A DNA stretch of 64,000 bases from Natronomonas salina (GCF_013391105.1 NZ_CP058335.1:2480001-2544000); one strand, 5' to 3'; shown: positions 39,850 through 49,058, numbered from the stretch's first letter. Made by a program: numbers and translations. Notes: generated by a model from the sequence alone, not told the origin.

Positions 39850-41049
39850 TCAGGTCGCCAGCGCCTCGAACTCGCCGGCGGAGGTGCGCGTGCCCTTCGA
39901 GATGATGACGTCGCCCGCCTGGAGCGTGACGTCGGCGTCCGGCGCCAAAAGCCAGTCGTCGCCGCGGCGGATCGCCAGGACGTTCAGGCCGATTTCCGGC
40001 TCCGGCACGCCGTCGGCGACCTGCTCGCCGTCGAGGCGGCTGCCCTCGCCGACGACGACCCGCGTGATGATCTCGTCGGACTCCTGGACGGCGAGTTCGA
40101 CGACCGGGTGGACCGACAGCCCCCGGAGGACGCCCTCGGTGATGTCGAGGGCGGCGTCGCTGATGACCTCCGTCGAGACGCCGAGGTGGATGAGCCCCCG
40201 GAGGGCGACGGGGTCGTCGGCGTCGGCCGCGGCCTGCAGCAGCCACGCCTCGAAGCGCGAGCGGAGGGCGTCGACCTCGACCTCGAGGTTCCGGACCTCC
40301 TCGGCGAGGTCGTGGTTGTCGAAGAGGATGCTGCCGTAGGCGAGGTCGACCGCCAGCTCCGAGAGGTTCTTCATCAGGACGATCGAGTCGACGGCCCGCT
40401 CGAGGTCGTCGACCTCCGGCTCGGGCGGGTCGGGCGCCTCGTAGGGCTCGTCGGTCGCCCGCTCGTAGACGGCGTCGATGGTCTGCTCGGGGCCGCGGAG
40501 GATGAGCCGGTCGTCGGCCCGGATGACCGTCTCCGGCCCGGGGTTGAGGATCCAGTCGTCGCCGCGGTGGATGGCGAGGACGCGGACGCCGGTCTCGCTC
40601 TCGAGGTTGATGTCGAGCAGCGTCCGGTCGACGTACGGGGACTGGGCGTCGACCGTCCCGCGGACCAGCGTCTCGACGGCCTCCGGCAGCGCCGCCCGCA
40701 TCGCCTCCGGCAGCCCGATGTCCTCGAGGACGATCTTCGCGATGTCGCCGGCGGCGTCGCTGATGCGGTCGGCGCCCGCCGCCAGCCCCAGGACGGGGGC
40801 CAGCGCCTCCACCTCGTCGGGGTTGCGCGCGGCCATCATGAGGCTCATCCGCGCGCGCATCTGGAGGACGTCCATCTTCTCCTCGAGGGCGAGGACCTCC
40901 CAGGCGACGTCCTCGCTGCCGTGCAGCACCGCCGAGTACGCGAGGTCGATCAGCAGCTCCGAGGTGTCCTTCATCTCGACGAGGAGGTCCTTGACGCTGA
41001 TCGGCTCGTAGTCCAGCGCCTCCGGTGCCTCGCCCTCGAAGCCGGCCAT
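39850..41049 (-). CDS. Duplicated PhoU-TrkA_C (RCK_C) regulatory protein
   Basis: 399 residues built as two tandem units. Each unit is a PhoU-like helical bundle (about 15-105 and 220-310; MKDTSELLIDLAYSAVLHG and MKNLSELAVDLAYGSILFD align) followed by a TrkA_C/RCK_C domain (about 120-205 and 320-395; VRVLAIHRGDDWIL and LNVLAIRRGDDWLL align). RCK_C domains bind small ligands and gate ion channels or transporters. It lies convergent to the mgtE pair with a 33-nt gap and probably regulates it or K+/Mg2+ flux. The ATG at 41049 is chosen from the TATA position. Confidence 0.88.
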   Translation of the reverse strand: MAGFEGEAPEALDYEPISVKDLLVEMKDTSELLIDLAYSAVLHGSEDVAWEVLALEEKMDVLQMRARMSLMMAARNPDEVEALAPVLGLAAGADRISDAAGDIAKIVLEDIGLPEAMRAALPEAVETLVRGTVDAQSPYVDRTLLDINLESETGVRVLAIHRGDDWILNPGPETVIRADDRLILRGPEQTIDAVYERATDEPYEAPDPPEPEVDDLERAVDSIVLMKNLSELAVDLAYGSILFDNHDLAEEVRNLEVEVDALRSRFEAWLLQAAADADDPVALRGLIHLGVSTEVISDAALDITEGVLRGLSVHPVVELAVQESDEIITRVVVGEGSRLDGEQVADGVPEPEIGLNVLAIRRGDDWLLAPDADVTLQAGDVIISKGTRTSAGEFEALAT

Positions 41050-41118
41050 ACGCCGACCCATACGCACCGCCTCACAAAAGGCTTGCCGGGCCCGCCACGG
41101 ACCGAGCCCCCCGGGTCG

Positions 41119-41126
41119 CTTTTATC
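41119..41126 (+). promoter_or_regulatory. TATA box of the PHP-domain gene
   Basis: CTTTTATC about 27 nt before the ATG at 41149. Confidence 0.65.
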
Positions 41127-41148
41127 TGCAGCCGCCGAACGACGGACG

Positions 41149-41973
41149 ATGAGCGGTCCGACGCGCCTCGAGGTGGACCTGCACGTCCACAGCGAGGCGT
41201 CCTACGACGGGCACGAGCCGATCGAACTGATACTGGAACACGCGGCGGACATCGGCCTCGACGCGGTCGTGATCACCGACCACGACACCCTCGAGGCGTC
41301 CGTCGAGGCCGCGGAGCTGGCTCCCGACTACGGCCTCGTCGGCATCCCCGGCGTCGAGGTCTCGACCGCCGACGGCCACCTGCTCGGCATCGGCGTCGAG
41401 GAGATGCCGCCGACGGGCCGCCCGATGGAGGAGACGGTCGCCGCCGTCCGGGCGCAGGGCGGCGTCGCGGTCGTCCCCCACCCCTTCCAGCGCACGCGCC
41501 ACGGCGTCCGGAAGCGCCGGCTCAAGGCGGTCGACCCCGACGCCATCGAGACGTTCAACGCCTGGCTGTTCACCGGCTACCGGAACCGGCGGGCCCGCCA
41601 GTACGCCGCCCGCTACGGCTACCCCGGCGTCGGCGGCAGCGACGCCCACTCGCTGCTGACGGTCGGCCGCGCCTACACCGAGGTCACGGTCGACGCGCCG
41701 ATCGCCGAGGTCGACGCCGCGGACGTCGTCGACGCGATCCGGGCCGGCGACACCGACATCCGGGGCCACCGCGCCTCGGTCCGGCGCTCGGCGGGCCACT
41801 ACGCGAAGGCCGCCGGCAGGAAGGCCGCCTGGGGCGTCGAGACCGCCGCCCGGAAGAGCGGCTACGGCGCGATGGTCGCCGCGAAGCACGGGGGCGGCGG
41901 GGCCTCGACCGTCCTCCGGAAGGGCGGCTACGGCGCCCGGCGCGTCGCGGCCGGCGCGCTCCCGTTCGTCTAG
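41149..41973 (+). CDS. PHP-domain metal-dependent phosphoesterase
   Basis: 274 residues. Motif I EVDLHVHSEASYDGH, motif II VITDHDTLEA, the conserved GIPGVEVSTADGHLLGIG, VVPHPFQRTRHG and GVGGSDAHSL provide the metal-binding His/Asp set of PHP hydrolases. The last ~60 residues are a basic, Gly-rich tail (AARKSGYGAMVAAKHGGGG, then RKGGYGARRVAAG), unusual for an acidic proteome and perhaps nucleic-acid or membrane binding. The substrate is unknown. Confidence 0.9.
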   Translation: MSGPTRLEVDLHVHSEASYDGHEPIELILEHAADIGLDAVVITDHDTLEASVEAAELAPDYGLVGIPGVEVSTADGHLLGIGVEEMPPTGRPMEETVAAVRAQGGVAVVPHPFQRTRHGVRKRRLKAVDPDAIETFNAWLFTGYRNRRARQYAARYGYPGVGGSDAHSLLTVGRAYTEVTVDAPIAEVDAADVVDAIRAGDTDIRGHRASVRRSAGHYAKAAGRKAAWGVETAARKSGYGAMVAAKHGGGGASTVLRKGGYGARRVAAGALPFV

Positions 41974-42012
41974 CCGGCAAACGCTTTTGAGCGGCGCCCG
42001 CGACTCGGAGGT

Positions 42013-42183
42013 ATGGATCGGCTGTTGCTGGCGGCCGGCGCGGCCGCGCTCTGCGCCGGCGCGGTCGGCTACGCCGCGGGGGTGTTCGTGGCCTACCCGG
42101 GCCGGTCGTTCTCCGTGACGGCGTTCATGCTCGGCCTGGCGCTGGTCGTCGTCGGGCGGACGGCCCGGGAGGCGAACCCGTGA
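42013..42183 (+). CDS. Small two-TM protein coupled to corA
   Basis: 56 residues: two hydrophobic helices (LLLAAGAAALCAGAVGYAAG and FSVTAFMLGLALVVVG). Its TGA overlaps the corA GTG (GTGA), so the genes are co-translated. GC-rich third positions support coding. Possibly a CorA accessory peptide (inference). Confidence 0.7.
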   Translation: MDRLLLAAGAAALCAGAVGYAAGVFVAYPGRSFSVTAFMLGLALVVVGRTAREANP

Positions 42184-43160
42184 CCCTCCGGGCCGTCGTC
42201 TACCGCGAGGACGGGACAGCCGAGTACGACGACCTCGCCGCCGCGAAGGCCGCCGACGGGACGACCTGGGTGCGGGCCTCGACGGCGACCGACGCCGAGG
42301 TCGACGCCGTCGCCGACGCCTTCGATATCCACCGCCTCGCCATCGAGGACGTCGTCAAGGGCGTGCGACCGAAGACCGAGGAGTTCTCGAAGTACACGTT
42401 CGTGCTCGTGAAGTCGGCCGAGCTGACCCGCGGGGAGACCCGCTTCGACGAGGAGATCATCGAGGAGTCCGTCGGCGTCTTCGTCGGCTCGGACTGGATC
42501 GTCTCGATGGCGACTGGCGACGACGCGCCCGTCGACCGCGTCTGGTCGGCCGTCGTTCGCGGCGACGAGCGCCTCCTCCAGCAGGGCCCGGACTTCACCG
42601 CCTACCGCATCGTCGACGTCGTCGTCGACGAGTACTTCTCGCTGCTCGACCACATCAGCGACCAGATCGAGGCCATCGAGGAGGAGGTGCTCGTCAGCAC
42701 CGACATCGAGACCCTCCAGGCCATCAACGACGTCCGCCGGGACCTGCTGTCGTTCCGGAAGCTCGCCTGGCCGATGCGGGAGTCGCTGTCCGTCCTCGCC
42801 CGCGGCGACCCCGCCCACGTCCGGCAGTCCACGGAGAAGTACTTCCGGGACGTCTACGACCACCTCGTCCACGTCGTCGACTTCATCGAGACATACCGCG
42901 ACCTGGTCGCGGGTACGCGCGACATCTACCTCAACACCCTCCAGCAGTCCAGCAACGAGGTGATGAAGGTGCTGACGGTCATCGCGACGGTCTTCCTGCC
43001 GCTGACGTTCGTCGCCGGCGTCTACGGGATGAACTTCGGCGGGAGCCCCTACAACATGCCGGAGCTGACCTGGCGGTTCGGCTACCCCGCGGTGATGGCC
43101 GGGATGGCGCTGCTCGGCATCGTGATGGTGTGGGCGTTCCGCCGCGAGGGGTACATCTGA
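42180..43160 (+). CDS. corA: Magnesium/cobalt transporter CorA
   Basis: 326 residues. The N-terminal cytoplasmic domain has the HRLAIEDVVKGVRPKTEEFS segment. The long stalk helix includes YRDLVAGTRDIYLNTLQQSS. The first TM is followed by the selectivity motif YGMNF, then a second TM and a basic C-terminus (VWAFRREGYI). It is a pentameric Mg2+ channel. The GTG start overlaps the preceding small gene. Confidence 0.97.
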   Translation: MTLRAVVYREDGTAEYDDLAAAKAADGTTWVRASTATDAEVDAVADAFDIHRLAIEDVVKGVRPKTEEFSKYTFVLVKSAELTRGETRFDEEIIEESVGVFVGSDWIVSMATGDDAPVDRVWSAVVRGDERLLQQGPDFTAYRIVDVVVDEYFSLLDHISDQIEAIEEEVLVSTDIETLQAINDVRRDLLSFRKLAWPMRESLSVLARGDPAHVRQSTEKYFRDVYDHLVHVVDFIETYRDLVAGTRDIYLNTLQQSSNEVMKVLTVIATVFLPLTFVAGVYGMNFGGSPYNMPELTWRFGYPAVMAGMALLGIVMVWAFRREGYI

Positions 43161-43254
43161 GCGCGCGCCGACCGTGCCGCCGCGCCGCCGTCGGGTCGCC
43201 GGCCCTCAAATGCAAGCAGCGCGGGTAAATGCCGGAGGCTCCTCCGTGGGGGTA

Positions 43255-43722
43255 ATGCTCGACCAGTTACGGGAGACGGGATCGCCGTCGGAGGAGCGGA
43301 CGCTCGGCCCCTCGGAGCGCCGGGACGTCTCGAACGTGGTCTTCGACGCCTCGGCGTTCCAGCTCGGACGCGCCCTGTTCGGCGGCATCCTCGCCTTCCT
43401 CGCGATCGACAACCTCCGGAACCTCGAGGAGCGCGTCCAGTACGCCGAGGCGAAGGGCGCCCCGGCCCCCGACCTGACCGTCCCCGGCGTCAGCACCGGG
43501 TTGCTGTTCGGCAGCGTCGGCCTGGCGCTGTGGCGGCTCCCGCGGGCGTCGGCGACCGCCGTCGCCGGGTTCTTCCTCGGCGTCACCCCCCTGATGCACG
43601 ACTTCTGGAACGCCGAGGACGACGCGGAACAGCAGCAGGAGATCATCCAGTTCATGAAGAACGGCGCGCTGTTCGGCGCGGCGCTGGTCTTCCTCCAGCT
43701 CGGCCGCGAGCGCGACGAGTAG
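43255..43722 (+). CDS. DoxX family membrane protein
   Basis: 155 residues with four TM helices. FQLGRALFGGILAFLAIDNL, then ARGA-like loops and GFFLGVTPLMHDFWNAEDDA and QFMKNGALFGAALVFLQLG match the DoxX/DUF417-like fold. The role (often linked to redox or thiol metabolism) is uncertain. The ATG at 43255 is chosen over 43210 because TAAATG sits about 27 nt upstream. Confidence 0.85.
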   Translation: MLDQLRETGSPSEERTLGPSERRDVSNVVFDASAFQLGRALFGGILAFLAIDNLRNLEERVQYAEAKGAPAPDLTVPGVSTGLLFGSVGLALWRLPRASATAVAGFFLGVTPLMHDFWNAEDDAEQQQEIIQFMKNGALFGAALVFLQLGRERDE

Positions 43723-43806
43723 CGTAGCGACGACAGCCGATCGCGGTGTGCGACACCGCTCGCACAGCCGGCCCGCCCTTTTCACGCTGCGGTCCCCAGT
43801 CGAGGT

Positions 43807-44439
43807 ATGAGCGAACCCCAGTCCACGCCGGTGGTCCAGGTCTACGCCGACTACGTCTGCCCGTTCTGCTACCTCGGGTACGCGTCGTTCGACCGCTTCC
43901 GGGAGGACCGCGACGACCCGGTCGAGGCCGACTGGCACCCCTTCGACCTCCGGTCGGGCAAGCGGAACGAGGACGGCTCCATCGACCACGCCGTCGACGA
44001 CGGGAAGGACGAGGACTACTACGAGGAGGCCCGGAAGAACGTCCGGCGGCTGGCCGACGAGTACGACGTGGAGCTGGCACAGGAGCTCCGGAAGGACGTC
44101 GACTCCTTCGACGCCCAGCGGGTCGCCTGGCGGGCCCGCGACGACCACCCCGAGGCCTTCGAGGCGTTCCACCGATCGGTCTTCGACGCGCTGTGGGAGG
44201 ACGGCCGGGACATCGGCGAGCGAGAGGTGCTCGAGGACCTCGCCGCCGAGGCCGGCCTGCCGGACGGGTACGTCGGCGAGGTGCTGGCCGACGAGTCCAG
44301 CGAGGCGGCCCTGGAGGACGCCTTCCGCGCGGCCCAGCAGCGCGGCGTCTCCGGGGTCCCGACGTTCGTCGCCGGCGAGCACGCCGCCCGCGGCGCGGTG
44401 CCGCCGGAGCAGCTTCGGCGACTGGTCGACGGGACCTGA
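43807..44439 (+). CDS. DsbA family oxidoreductase (FrnE-like)
   Basis: 210 residues, thioredoxin fold with a helical insertion. The active-site motif is CPFC (residues 18-21, VYADYVCPFCYLGY). The cis-proline segment is GVSGVPTFVAGEHAARGAVP, and the fold closes with EQLRRLVDG. It has no signal peptide and so is cytosolic, as FrnE-like proteins are. It probably handles disulfides or thiol stress; the neighbouring DoxX gene fits that theme (inference). Confidence 0.92.
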   Translation: MSEPQSTPVVQVYADYVCPFCYLGYASFDRFREDRDDPVEADWHPFDLRSGKRNEDGSIDHAVDDGKDEDYYEEARKNVRRLADEYDVELAQELRKDVDSFDAQRVAWRARDDHPEAFEAFHRSVFDALWEDGRDIGEREVLEDLAAEAGLPDGYVGEVLADESSEAALEDAFRAAQQRGVSGVPTFVAGEHAARGAVPPEQLRRLVDGT

Positions 44440-44503
44440 ATCACCGCCCGAGGCGGCCGAGAGACTTTTTGTCCGGAACGGGTACGTGACGGCAAGGCAC
44501 AGC

Positions 44504-44656
44504 ATGAACATGTCGCTGCTGCACACTGACGGGGCCGACGCCCGGGACGACCGCTACGGGCAGTTCCGGCTCGGCGACGACGGCCTCGTCGTCTACGACC
44601 GCGAGAACGCCAGCGCGTGGGTCCGCGTCGCGCCGCCCGCCGCGCTGGAGACCTAG
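44504..44656 (+). CDS. 50-residue haloarchaeal hypothetical protein
   Basis: Soluble acidic peptide. DDRYGQFRLGDDGLVVYDRE followed by NASAWVRV looks like a compact beta hairpin. It resembles short haloarchaea-restricted families with a YGQF...VVYDRENxxAW core (recalled, not verified). Its TAG overlaps head-on with the SDR stop in a CTAG palindrome. Confidence 0.62.
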   Translation: MNMSLLHTDGADARDDRYGQFRLGDDGLVVYDRENASAWVRVAPPAALET

Positions 44657-45570
44657 TCGGGGTACTCGACGCCGGTCAGCTCCTCGGAGACCGCCCAGAG
44701 CCGCCGCGCCGTCGCCTCGTCGTAGGAGCGGCCGCTGGAGCGCTGGACCTCCGGGTGCCCCCGCATGTTCCGGAACCCGCCCGGCCCGACGTACTCGCCG
44801 CCGTCGACCCCCTCGGCCGTCGCCGCGTAGACCATCGGCAGCGCGCCGCGCTCGGCCGGCTGGGCGAACAGCCGGTTGGCGACCGACATCAGCGCCACCC
44901 GGAGCCGCGAGCCGCGCTGCTCGGGGCCGCGGCGCTGGAGGTTCGTCGCCGCGTAGCCCGGGTGGCAGCCGACGCTCGTCAGCTCGCCGCCGTAGCGGCG
45001 GTCGAGCTCGTAGGCGAACAGCAGGTTCGCGAGCTTGCTCTGGGCGTAGGCGTCCCAGGGGTCGTAGTCGGCCTCGCCGTGGAGGTCCTCGAAGCCCAAC
45101 TCGCCGTTCGCGTGGAGGCCGCTGCTCTGGGTGACTACCCGCGGGTCCGGCGCCGCGCGGAGCGCCTCCAACAGCAGCCCCGTCAGCGCGAAGTGGCCGA
45201 GGTGGTTGACGCCGAACTGCCGCTCGAAGCCGTCCGCGGTCTCGCCGCGGGGCAGCGCCATCACGCCGGCGTTGTTGCAGAGGACGTCGACCCGCTCGTG
45301 GTCGGTTGCGACGCCGTCGGCGAAGCGCCGCACCGAGTCGAGGTCGGCGAGGTCCAGCTTCCGGACGTCCAGGTCGGCCCTGGAGACGTCCGCCCGGACC
45401 TCCTCGCGGGCCGTCTCGGCGCGGTCGAGGTCCCGGCAGGCCATCACGACCTCGGCGCCCTCGCGGGCGAACAATCGGGTCGCCTCGAGGCCGAGCCCGC
45501 TGTTGGCGCCGGTGACGACGACCGTCGCCCCCGAACAGTCCGGCACGTCGTCGGCGGTCCACTTCGACAT
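44653..45570 (-). CDS. Short-chain dehydrogenase/reductase (retinol-dehydrogenase-like)
   Basis: 305 residues. The NAD(P) motif is VVVTGANSGLGLEATRLFAR; CRDLDRAE suggests NADPH preference. NNAGVM follows, then the Ser-Tyr-Lys catalytic set in VTQSSGLH and AYAQSKLANLL. It closely resembles RDH/WWOX-type SDRs; the substrate is unknown. The ATG at 45570 is about 27 nt after a GTATTTAG TATA-like box. Confidence 0.9.
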   Translation of the reverse strand: MSKWTADDVPDCSGATVVVTGANSGLGLEATRLFAREGAEVVMACRDLDRAETAREEVRADVSRADLDVRKLDLADLDSVRRFADGVATDHERVDVLCNNAGVMALPRGETADGFERQFGVNHLGHFALTGLLLEALRAAPDPRVVTQSSGLHANGELGFEDLHGEADYDPWDAYAQSKLANLLFAYELDRRYGGELTSVGCHPGYAATNLQRRGPEQRGSRLRVALMSVANRLFAQPAERGALPMVYAATAEGVDGGEYVGPGGFRNMRGHPEVQRSSGRSYDEATARRLWAVSEELTGVEYPD

Positions 45571-45650
45571 GGGTGACGGTTGCACCGCCACCGACTAAAT
45601 ACTCGATGTCGCCGCAGGCTATACACCACCCCGCGTCGAACCCGCTTCGA

Positions 45651-46388
45651 ATGGCCGCCATCCAGACGCGCGAACTGTCGAAGCGGTACGGCGAGGTGAC
45701 GGCGCTGGACTCGCTGTCGCTCACCGTCGACGACGGCGAGTGCTACGGCTTCCTCGGGCCGAACGGCGCCGGGAAGTCGACGACGATCAACATCTTCACC
45801 GGACAGCTGGTCCCCGACTCCGGCAGCGTCAGGGTCGCGGAGGTCGACCCCGTCGAGGCGCCCGTCGAGGTCCGCCGCCACGTCGGCGTCCTGCCGGAGA
45901 GCGGACGCCCCCCGTCGTTCCTCACCGTCCGCGAGTACTTCGAGTTCGCCGCGGCGACCCGGGAACTCGACGAGTCGACCCTCGAGGACCGTATCGACCG
46001 CTGGGCCGAGCGACTGGAGTTCGCCCACAAGCTCGACACCCTCTGTACGGACCTCTCGCAGGGCGAGCGCCAGAAGGTCCTCATCACGCAGGCGTTCCTC
46101 CACGAGCCCCGGGTCGTCTTCATCGACGAGCCGCTGACGAACCTCGACCCCATTATGCAGGAGCGGGTCAAGCGGTTCTTCGAGACCTACCGCGAGGCCG
46201 GCAACACGCTGTTCCTCTCGACGCACTTCGTCGAGACGGCCGCCGAGGTGTGCACCCAGGTCGGCATCATCAACCGCGGGCGCCTGCTCGAGGAGATCCG
46301 ACCTCGCGGGATGGACGGCGACGCGCTGCTCGACCGGTTCTTCGCGTCGGTCGAGGACGACGTCGAGGCCGCGGCCCTGACGCGATGA
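45651..46388 (+). CDS. ABC transporter ATP-binding protein
   Basis: 245 residues. Walker A LGPNGAGKST, signature LSQGERQKV (a Q for the usual second G), Walker B VVFIDEPLTNLDP and the switch His in FLSTHFVETA. It belongs to the ABC-2 type exporter group (CcmA-like). Its stop overlaps the start of the permease gene (ATGA), so the pair forms the transporter. Confidence 0.94.
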   Translation: MAAIQTRELSKRYGEVTALDSLSLTVDDGECYGFLGPNGAGKSTTINIFTGQLVPDSGSVRVAEVDPVEAPVEVRRHVGVLPESGRPPSFLTVREYFEFAAATRELDESTLEDRIDRWAERLEFAHKLDTLCTDLSQGERQKVLITQAFLHEPRVVFIDEPLTNLDPIMQERVKRFFETYREAGNTLFLSTHFVETAAEVCTQVGIINRGRLLEEIRPRGMDGDALLDRFFASVEDDVEAAALTR

Positions 46389-47815
46389 CGGGCATCTCGA
46401 CGCGCTACCTGCTCCGCGTGATGGCCCGCGAGGAGTGGCGGCTCCACAGCCGGCTGTTCGGCGGCGCGCGCTTCGCGCTGTTCCCGGTCTTCGTCGCCGC
46501 GGTCGCCGCCGGGACGGCCGCCTTCTTCGCGCTGGCCGAGGCCGACACGGACCTGCTGATCGCCGGGCTCCACCTCGTCGTCGCCGCGCTCGGTCTCCAG
46601 GTCGGCACCGTCGGTCTCGTCGGCCGCGACGCCCTCGAGGACCTGCTCGGCGAGACGACGCTGCTGCTGTTCTCGGCGCGGACGCTCCCGCTGGACCCCC
46701 GGAAGCTGCTCGTCGCCTTCCTCGTGAAGGACGTCGGCTACTACGCGGGGCTGTTCCTGCTGCCGCTGACCGTCGGGCTCGTCCCGCTGGTCGTCCTGGC
46801 CGACGTCCCCGCCACCCGCCTGCCGCTGCTGTTCGGCACCAGCGTCGGGATGTTCGCGGTCGGCGTCGCCGCCAGCTTCGCGCTGGTCGGCGTCCACACG
46901 CGCTCCCGGGTCGCGTCGCTGGCCGTCGGGCTCGCCGCCGTCGCCGCGCTCGTCGTCGACGGGGGCCGGGTGCTCTCCCTGACGCCCTACGGCCTGCTCT
47001 CGGGCGTTCGGCCCCTGACGGTCGCCGCCAGCGTCCTCCTCCCGGTCGCCCTCGGCGTCGTCGGTGTCGCCGCCTTCCAGTTCGACCGCCGGACGCCCTC
47101 CCGGACCGCCGCGAACCGCTTCGGGACGCTCCACCGGAAACTGGGGGCCGTCGACCGGCAGGGGCTCCTCGCCAAGTCGCTGCTCGACGTCGTCCGGTCC
47201 TCCGGGGGGCTCTGGAAGGTCGTCTTCTCGCAGGGGCTCGTCTTCGCCGTGCTCGCGGTGCTGCTGGCGTTCCTCCCCGACGTGGTGCCGGTCCGTCCGG
47301 AGCCGGGCCTCACCATCGCCGCCGTGCTCGCCCTCGGGTCGTTCACCACCTACAACTGGCTCTGCCAGTTCGACGACACCGAGTTCTACCTCCGGTACCC
47401 GGTGACCCTCCGGGCGGTCTTCCGGGCGAAGCTGCTGGGCTTCTGCCTGCTGGCGCTGCCGGCCGGCCTCGCCTTCCTCGCCGTCGGCAGCGTCGTCTTC
47501 GGCACCGGGACGATGCTGGTCGGCGTCGCGGTCTTCCCGCCGCTGTGCCTCTACGTCTTCGGCGTCACCGCCTACGTCGCCGGCCTGGAGCCGACCGAAC
47601 TGCTGTTCGACACGCCCATCTTCGCCGCGTTCACGCTGGCGATGATGGTCGCGCTCATCCCGCTGGTCGTCGCCGCCATCGCGTTCCGGCTCTCGCCGAC
47701 CGGCCTCGCCGCCGGCAGCGTCGCCTACGCCTGGCTCGCCGGCGGGCTCGGATTCGCCCTCTACCGGTCCGCCGGGTCGCGCTGGGAGCGGACGGTGCTC
47801 GCCGACGGCGCGTAG
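46385..47815 (+). CDS. ABC transporter permease
   Basis: 476 residues with about 10-12 TM segments (for example LFPVFVAAVAAGTAAFFALA and FGVTAYVAGLEPTELLFDTP). It is the membrane partner of the preceding ATPase, with 4-nt overlap. The cargo is unknown; the absence of a substrate-binding protein suggests an exporter. Confidence 0.88.
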   Translation: MTGISTRYLLRVMAREEWRLHSRLFGGARFALFPVFVAAVAAGTAAFFALAEADTDLLIAGLHLVVAALGLQVGTVGLVGRDALEDLLGETTLLLFSARTLPLDPRKLLVAFLVKDVGYYAGLFLLPLTVGLVPLVVLADVPATRLPLLFGTSVGMFAVGVAASFALVGVHTRSRVASLAVGLAAVAALVVDGGRVLSLTPYGLLSGVRPLTVAASVLLPVALGVVGVAAFQFDRRTPSRTAANRFGTLHRKLGAVDRQGLLAKSLLDVVRSSGGLWKVVFSQGLVFAVLAVLLAFLPDVVPVRPEPGLTIAAVLALGSFTTYNWLCQFDDTEFYLRYPVTLRAVFRAKLLGFCLLALPAGLAFLAVGSVVFGTGTMLVGVAVFPPLCLYVFGVTAYVAGLEPTELLFDTPIFAAFTLAMMVALIPLVVAAIAFRLSPTGLAAGSVAYAWLAGGLGFALYRSAGSRWERTVLADGA

Positions 47816-47884
47816 ACCGGCGAGGGCCTCGGTCCGTCCCTCGCTCGTCCTCCACCTCGTCCTCCGCTTCTTCACCCTGCCTCG

Positions 47885-48928
47885 CTACCGGGAGTCGAAC
47901 TCCGTCAGCTCCGAGTCGTGGTCGACCGCCCGGTCGGGGCCCGCGTGGACCCGGGTGTACGTGCGCCGGTAGCGCCGGATCTTCCGGTAGAGGACGTAGA
48001 AGAACAGGCTGTCGTAGACGACGACGAACCCGAAGAACAGCACGAGCAGCGGGACGCCGGGGACGACCAGGGCGACGAGCGCCGGGACGATGCCGACGAG
48101 CGTGTTGTACGTCGCGTGGATGAACGCGGCGATGAGCAGCCCCTTCGCGACGATGGGGCCGGCGTTCTCGCGGTTGAACTTCGCGAGCCCGAGGTAGTAG
48201 CCGGCGAACGCCGAGTAGATGACGTGGCCCGGGCCGGCGAGGCCGCGGACCGCCGCCAGCTGGCCGCCTGCCTCGACGGTCTCGGAGAACTGGGCGGCGT
48301 ACGACGCGGCGCTCGCGGCGAGCAGCGACGACGGCGTCTGCAGCCCCTGCGTGATGTAGAGGACGTTCTCGATGGTGGCGAAGCCGAGCCCCGCGACGGC
48401 GCCGTAGACGGCGCCGTCGATGACCGAGTCGAACCGGCCGTCCCGGTAGGCGTACAGCCGGACGGCCAGCAGCTTGACGGCCTCCTCGCCGGGGCCGACG
48501 ACGAGGTAGTAGTAGAGGACGATGCCGACGAGCCCGAGCGCCTGCAGGAACCCGAAGATGGAGTTGACGACGGCGGCGAACCCGGCGAACAGAATCGCGA
48601 GGAGGAACGTGGCGGCCAACAGTTGCGGCGGCTCCTTCGTCGTGATGTCGCTGCGGTAGATGTACAGCGCCAGCAGCCCCGCGGGGACGATCGAGAGGAC
48701 GATCAGCCCGAGGACGAACGGGTCCTCGATGAGGATGGCGCCGGCGCCCCCGGCGAGGATGAGGACGAGGACGAACACCCCGAGGAGGATGACGAGCCAC
48801 CGGCTGGCCTTCAGGACCCTGCGGTGGGTCTTCACCGCCAGGCGGTCGAGCGCGGTCCGCGGCTCCCACGACGCGACGTCGTAGAGGTCCTCGTCCTCGT
48901 CGGCGCGGGCCTCCACCGGGTCTTGCAT
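47885..48928 (-). CDS. PrsW family intramembrane metalloprotease
   Basis: 347 residues with about eight TM helices. The family glutamate motif is in VVGPGEEAVKLLAVRLY. FDSVIDGAVYGAVAGLGFAT and ENVLY follow, then GPGHVIYSAFAGYYLG and FIHATYN supply histidines. PrsW proteases cleave membrane-anchored anti-sigma factors in bacteria; archaeal targets are unknown. It starts at the ATG at 48928 with an acidic N-terminus. Confidence 0.92.
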   Translation of the reverse strand: MQDPVEARADEDEDLYDVASWEPRTALDRLAVKTHRRVLKASRWLVILLGVFVLVLILAGGAGAILIEDPFVLGLIVLSIVPAGLLALYIYRSDITTKEPPQLLAATFLLAILFAGFAAVVNSIFGFLQALGLVGIVLYYYLVVGPGEEAVKLLAVRLYAYRDGRFDSVIDGAVYGAVAGLGFATIENVLYITQGLQTPSSLLAASAASYAAQFSETVEAGGQLAAVRGLAGPGHVIYSAFAGYYLGLAKFNRENAGPIVAKGLLIAAFIHATYNTLVGIVPALVALVVPGVPLLVLFFGFVVVYDSLFFYVLYRKIRRYRRTYTRVHAGPDRAVDHDSELTEFDSR

Positions 48929-49058
48929 ACCCTGGCGTTCGCCCGGGTTCGCCCTAACGCTTTGGCTCTCCGAACCTCTGTCGCCGGTGAGCCAGCGGTC
49001 GACCGGCGAGCGACCCGGAGCCGGGACGCTTTCGGTCCCCGGCGCCGAACCCGGAGGC

